This document shows, in pieces, positions 60,820 through 64,000 of a DNA stretch of 64,000 nucleotides; positions within the stretch are counted from its first letter, which is position 1; each line of letters opens with the position of its first letter. A program made the position numbers and the translations under genes. Source of the stretch: Shewanella aestuarii (GTDB lineage: Bacteria; Pseudomonadota; Gammaproteobacteria; Enterobacterales; Shewanellaceae); NCBI RefSeq assembly GCF_011765625.1, contig NZ_CP050313.1, positions 926,501-990,500 on the forward strand. The letters run 5' to 3'. The notes under the pieces are model-generated. The model saw only the letters and a list, made by a program, of their open reading frames with translations, was not told the origin of the DNA and did not search any database.

Positions 60820-60869
60820 GCACGCTAACATTGTTAGCTCGACAGGAGTTAAACAATGTCGTGCTTTTT
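60820..60869 (+). terminator. terminator-like hairpin upstream of the ECF sigma gene
   Basis: gcacg plus acattgtt (60820-60824 and 60828-60835) pair with aacaatgt plus cgtgc (60852-60864), with a 3-base bulge, followed by TTTTT. It may end the binding-protein transcript, 200 bases after its stop, or attenuate transcription into the sigma-factor gene. Confidence 0.6.
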
Positions 60870-60919
60870 ATGATCCGATTGAATACCTAACCCGCTAATT
60901 CATTGATATTTGAAGGCCT

Positions 60920-61555
60920 ATGAAACCACAAGGTGAAGCGCAAATAATGCTAAGTAATGACTCGCTCGCAGCAGGGCAATCAACCGCAGCGCAATCAACA
61001 GATGAGCAATTAATGTTGGCATATCAAGCCGGAGACATAAAAGCCTTTGAAAGCCTTTATAGTAAACATAAAGGCCCGTTATATCGCTATTTTGTGCGCC
61101 AGTTACATGATAACCAGTTAGCTGAAGACTTATATCAAGAGGTCTGGGGTAAAGTAATTAAAGCGGCAGCCCATTATCAAGTAACCGCTAAATTCACCAC
61201 CTGGCTGTATAAGATTGCACATAACTTGATTATTGATCATGTCCGAGCCGTTAAACCATTAGATCACACACAAGGGTTAGCCGACGAGCAAACCATGGAA
61301 AACTTTATCGCAAGCGCCGATATAGAGCCAGATAGCCAATTACAGCAACAGCAGCAAGCTAAGTTGTTACAAGGTTGCATTGCGTTATTACCGTCAGTAC
61401 AAAAAGAAGCCTTTTTATTGAATGTCGAATTAGGCTTAACGGCATCGGCGATCAGTGAAATCGGCCAAGTCACATTAGAGGCAACCAAAAGTCGTATTCG
61501 TTATGCTTATCAAAGCATTAAAACCTGTGTCGCCAATAAGTTACTGGAGGGTTGA
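60920..61555 (+). CDS. ECF-type RNA polymerase sigma factor
   Basis: 211 residues. Region 2 is QAGDIKAFESLYSKHKGPLY and LAEDLYQEVWGKVIKAAAHY with FTTWLYKIAHNLIIDHVR; region 4 is near PSVQKEAFLLNVELGLTASAISEIG. Regions 1.1 and 3 are absent, as in ECF sigma factors. The first 30 residues are Ala/Ser/Gln-rich. The next gene, a membrane protein, begins 2 bases after the stop codon, the usual place for an anti-sigma factor. Confidence 0.9.
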   Translation: MKPQGEAQIMLSNDSLAAGQSTAAQSTDEQLMLAYQAGDIKAFESLYSKHKGPLYRYFVRQLHDNQLAEDLYQEVWGKVIKAAAHYQVTAKFTTWLYKIAHNLIIDHVRAVKPLDHTQGLADEQTMENFIASADIEPDSQLQQQQQAKLLQGCIALLPSVQKEAFLLNVELGLTASAISEIGQVTLEATKSRIRYAYQSIKTCVANKLLEG

Positions 61556-61557
61556 AA

Positions 61558-62271
61558 ATGAGCCAGCAAGATGATGAGTTTTTAGCCCTACAAGATGAAA
61601 TTAGCCTGCTATATCATCGCAGCCCCAAGCCTGAACCTTCAGCACAATTAGATGAGCTTGTTTTGGCCAAAGCGCATGCTTACCTAAGAGAGAATCTATC
61701 TTCTGGTCAAGCTAAGCTACCAGATGAAACGGATGATAATTTAGTGCCCAATAGCGCTTGGCAAAAGTACCGTTGGCAGTTGTCTACAGCAGCATCGGTA
61801 TTCATCATCGCTGGATTATTTATGATGGTGCCAATGGAGCAATCTATTGCGCCAACCCAAATGGATATGACGCCGCAGCCAATGTCGGTAACGAGTGAAG
61901 CAATACAGGTGATGAGTGCGGATACTATGCCTGTAGACGCTAGCCACGAGGCGCAACAACCAGCCAATGTTGATGTCATTCATCAATCTAATGGCATCAA
62001 TTCGAATAACATTAACGCTCAGGTTGTTGAATCGCGCGCCTTGACATCAGCCGCCAAGTTAACGCCCAATGAATTAGACGAGCAACCACCGGTGATTGCG
62101 GCTGCAGACAGTGCCTTATTGCAGCTAAAAGCGCTGATCAATCGAGGTAAGTGGCAAGAGTCGATGGCCTTATTAGCGGATATTGAACAGCGTTTTCCTG
62201 AGGTGACGCAACCAAACAATAAGCTTTATTCACAATATACTGAGCTCAAGCAGCGCCTTAATACTCAGTAG
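61558..62271 (+). CDS. membrane protein, candidate anti-sigma factor for the adjacent ECF sigma
   Basis: 237 residues from ATG 61558 with ggagg upstream. The N-terminal cytoplasmic part (about 1-75) has no HxxxCxxC zinc motif, so it is not a ZAS-type anti-sigma factor. One membrane helix is near 80-98 (LSTAASVFIIAGLFMMVP), then a long Gln/Thr/Ser-rich periplasmic linker and a helical C-terminus (ALLQLKALINRGKWQESMALLADIEQRFPEV). The role is inferred from its position next to the sigma gene. Confidence 0.65.
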   Translation: MSQQDDEFLALQDEISLLYHRSPKPEPSAQLDELVLAKAHAYLRENLSSGQAKLPDETDDNLVPNSAWQKYRWQLSTAASVFIIAGLFMMVPMEQSIAPTQMDMTPQPMSVTSEAIQVMSADTMPVDASHEAQQPANVDVIHQSNGINSNNINAQVVESRALTSAAKLTPNELDEQPPVIAAADSALLQLKALINRGKWQESMALLADIEQRFPEVTQPNNKLYSQYTELKQRLNTQ

Positions 62272-62329
62272 CACTTTGTCTTTGATAAGGGCTGTACTCA
62301 ACAAATACAGCGCTTTGACACAAACGTAA

Positions 62330-62358
62330 CGGCCAAGCAATTGCTTGGCCTTTTTGTT
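62330..62358 (+). terminator. terminator after sigma/anti-sigma genes
   Basis: ggccaagcaattgcttggcc (62331-62350) is a perfect palindrome followed by TTTTT. Confidence 0.9.
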
Positions 62359-62585
62359 GGGTGTTCACCTTAACCTTTACTGTTGCGAATGGTTACATTT
62401 TGCCACTGTTAATATCTGTGGACTCTGGTAACGTGAGGCAACAAAAAATAACAAAGCAAAAAATGCCGTCTGCCAACAAATACATTCAAAATGACAGCAA
62501 ACTCATAAAGCAACAAATTCATAAAAACGACTAACTCATAAAAACGACTAACTCATAAAAACAACTATAGGGAAATCACACGCCA
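62359..62585 (+). other. upstream region of the tricorn-like gene
   Basis: About 230 bases without a gene. They contain 17-base tandem repeats at 62520-62570 (described separately). The ribosome site is weak (ggga), 12 to 15 bases before the ATG at 62586. Confidence 0.5.
62520..62570. repeat. 17-base tandem repeat
   Basis: cataaaaacgactaact occurs at 62520-62536 and 62537-62553 without change, and a third, diverged copy follows (62554-62570). It lies in the leader of the tricorn-like gene. Confidence 0.85.
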
Positions 62586-64000
62586 ATGAAACTTCGACCA
62601 ACTAGTCTGGGTTGTTTACTTGCCATGGGCTGCCTCAGTTCATTTTTAGCTACCGCCTCACAGAGTAGCAATCAAGGCTATTACCGTGCTCCAGCCTTGC
62701 ATGACAACACCATAGTCTTTACCGCAGAAGGCGATTTATGGAAAAGCCAAATTGGCGATAAAGTCGCGAGTCGGTTAACCACTCAAGCGGCTGAAGAAAT
62801 AGATGCCAGTATTTCCCATGATGGTCAATGGTTGGCTTACAGCGCCAATTATGAGGGCGCGACTGAAGTTTATGTTATGCCCATGGCGGGTGGTGTTGCA
62901 AAACGACTGAGCTTTGAAAACTCAAGGGTACGTTTGCAAGGTTGGACCGCTGGCGGAGAGGTGCTTTATTCCACCGACAATGCCTTTGGGCCTGCCAATT
63001 ACTGGGTTCTAAAAACCGTTAATCCTAACACCTTGCAAGTGACCAATTTACCTTTAGCAGATGCCATTGAAGGGGTGATTGATAACCAAGGGCAGTACGT
63101 CTATTTCACTCAGTTTGGCTTACAAGCCAGCGGTGACAATGCCAAGGTTTATCGCGGCGGGGCTAAAGGTAAAATTTGGCGTTATCAGCTAGGCAGCAAC
63201 AAAGAAGCAGAGCAACTGACTAGCCAGCATCAAGGTTCTGTCCGCCAACCTATGGTTTGGCAAGACCGCGTGTATTTTATCAGCGATGCCTCTGGGAACG
63301 ATAATATTTGGTCAATGCAGCAAGATGGCAGCGATATCAAGCAGCATAGTCAGTATAGCGATTGGCAAGTGCGTGATGCCAAGCTGGATAACGGACGTAT
63401 TATCTTTCAGCAAGGCGCTGATATTAAGTTATTTGATATCGCAACCAATCGAGATCAAACTCTTAATGTCGCATTAAGTAGTGACTTTCCCCATCGACGT
63501 GAACATTGGGTGAACGACCCGATGGAGTTTGCAACCTCAACTAAATTGGGCAGCAATGGTGAACAAGTGGTGATTACCGCTCGCGGCCATGTGGCAATAG
63601 CGCAAACTGATGAGCGCCGCTTAGTTCAAATTGCCTCGCCTGCTGACAGCCGCATTCGTCATGCTTTATTGAGCAAAGATGGTAAATGGGTGTATGGCAT
63701 TAGTGATGCATCGGGTGAGCAAGAAATTTGGCAATATCCCGCCGATGGCAGTGAAGGCGCAAAACAGCTAACCAAAGATGGTACCACCTTGCGTACCAGT
63801 TTAACCTTATCACCCAATGGCCGCTATTTAGCTCATGATGACTATATGGGCAATGTATGGTTACTGGATTTGAAAGCTAACACCAATCAAAAAATCATGG
63901 TGAATGGCGAAGGCTTAGGGCCTTATCAAGATATTGTTTGGTCGCCAGATAGTCAATTTGTCGCGATGACCAAAGCTGAAATCGGTCAGCAGCGCCCGCA
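62586..64000 (+). CDS. tricorn-like protease / TolB-type beta-propeller protein (partial, N-terminus)
   Basis: The first 471 codons are open to the right edge. A signal peptide (GCLLAMGCLSSFLATASQS) is followed by TolB/tricorn-type beta-propeller repeats: DNTIVFTAEGDLWKSQIGD, SHDGQWLAYSANYEGATEVY, DRVYFISDASGNDNIWSMQQ, LSKDGKWVYGISDASGEQEI and LSPNGRYLAHDDYMGNVWLL. This layout matches Shewanella-type periplasmic tricorn-like peptidases, which carry PDZ and S41 serine peptidase domains further on. Those domains lie beyond the window, so the peptidase label is an inference. Confidence 0.8.
   Translation, partial: MKLRPTSLGCLLAMGCLSSFLATASQSSNQGYYRAPALHDNTIVFTAEGDLWKSQIGDKVASRLTTQAAEEIDASISHDGQWLAYSANYEGATEVYVMPMAGGVAKRLSFENSRVRLQGWTAGGEVLYSTDNAFGPANYWVLKTVNPNTLQVTNLPLADAIEGVIDNQGQYVYFTQFGLQASGDNAKVYRGGAKGKIWRYQLGSNKEAEQLTSQHQGSVRQPMVWQDRVYFISDASGNDNIWSMQQDGSDIKQHSQYSDWQVRDAKLDNGRIIFQQGADIKLFDIATNRDQTLNVALSSDFPHRREHWVNDPMEFATSTKLGSNGEQVVITARGHVAIAQTDERRLVQIASPADSRIRHALLSKDGKWVYGISDASGEQEIWQYPADGSEGAKQLTKDGTTLRTSLTLSPNGRYLAHDDYMGNVWLLDLKANTNQKIMVNGEGLGPYQDIVWSPDSQFVAMTKAEIGQQRP

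Larger units (their letters stand above)
60616..60919 (+). other. gap upstream of the ECF sigma gene
   Basis: No gene is present in these 304 bases. They hold four in-phase 13-base direct repeats (60738-60789) and a strong hairpin with a T-run (60820-60869), each described separately. A sigma-factor promoter is expected between or beyond them. Confidence 0.6.

Overview
The window is ordinary chromosomal DNA of a Gammaproteobacterium, most likely a marine, moderately AT-rich Shewanella. The evidence is gene order: glyA-nrdR-ribD-ribE-ribBX-ribH-nusB-thiL-pgpA; recN next to barA; rlmD-relA-mazG-pyrG-eno-ftsB-ispD-ispF-truD-surE-pcm-nlpD-rpoS; convergent mutS; recA-alaS-csrA followed by a Ser/Arg tRNA array; then oadGAB. 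I see no rRNA, CRISPR array, prophage or intact insertion sequence.

Layout. 1-1500: a hot-dog thioesterase cut by the window edge, a short remnant resembling the C-terminus of an IS200/IS605 TnpA, a NYN/LabA-like gene, a cluster of perfect hairpins just upstream of it, and a gene-poor stretch. 1530-10990: ettA (minus), then glyA, nrdR, the riboflavin genes, nusB, thiL and pgpA. 11000-16383 (minus): recN with two LexA boxes, a yjaG-like DUF416 gene and the hybrid kinase barA. 16483-30590: rlmD, relA, mazG, pyrG, eno and the ftsB-to-rpoS block. 30751-38557: mutS (minus), recA with an E. coli-like SOS promoter, alaS and csrA. 38794-39472: six tRNAs. 40442-43632: the sodium-pumping oxaloacetate decarboxylase genes. 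44120-48771: a nitrate-type ABC transporter and an outer-membrane porin behind a leader with a terminator hairpin. 48847-58398: a dicarboxylate/amino-acid symporter, a YqaA-like membrane protein, an M16 peptidase, gshA, two lipoproteins and purEK (minus). 58792-64000: two tandem paralogous periplasmic-binding-like proteins, an ECF sigma factor with a membrane protein that is probably its anti-sigma factor, and the start of a large tricorn-like beta-propeller protein.

Several genes belong to global control: barA and csrA (carbon storage regulation), relA (stringent response), rpoS (general stress), recA and recN (SOS), and mutS (mismatch repair).

The most notable result is that three conserved genes, rlmD, relA and oadA, are each split by what looks like the loss of one base. 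Restoring one base at 17402-17406, 19993-19997 and about 41839 rebuilds full-length proteins of 456, 734 and 597 residues. This is either assembly error or real gene decay, and the sequence alone cannot say which. Other points are the RibBX variant with its lost zinc cysteines, the absence of recX between recA and alaS, hairpins upstream of the NYN gene, a two-hairpin leader before the ABC transporter, and 13-bp direct repeats plus a terminator-like hairpin before the ECF sigma gene. I found no convincing new biological system; those leader and repeat structures are the best leads.
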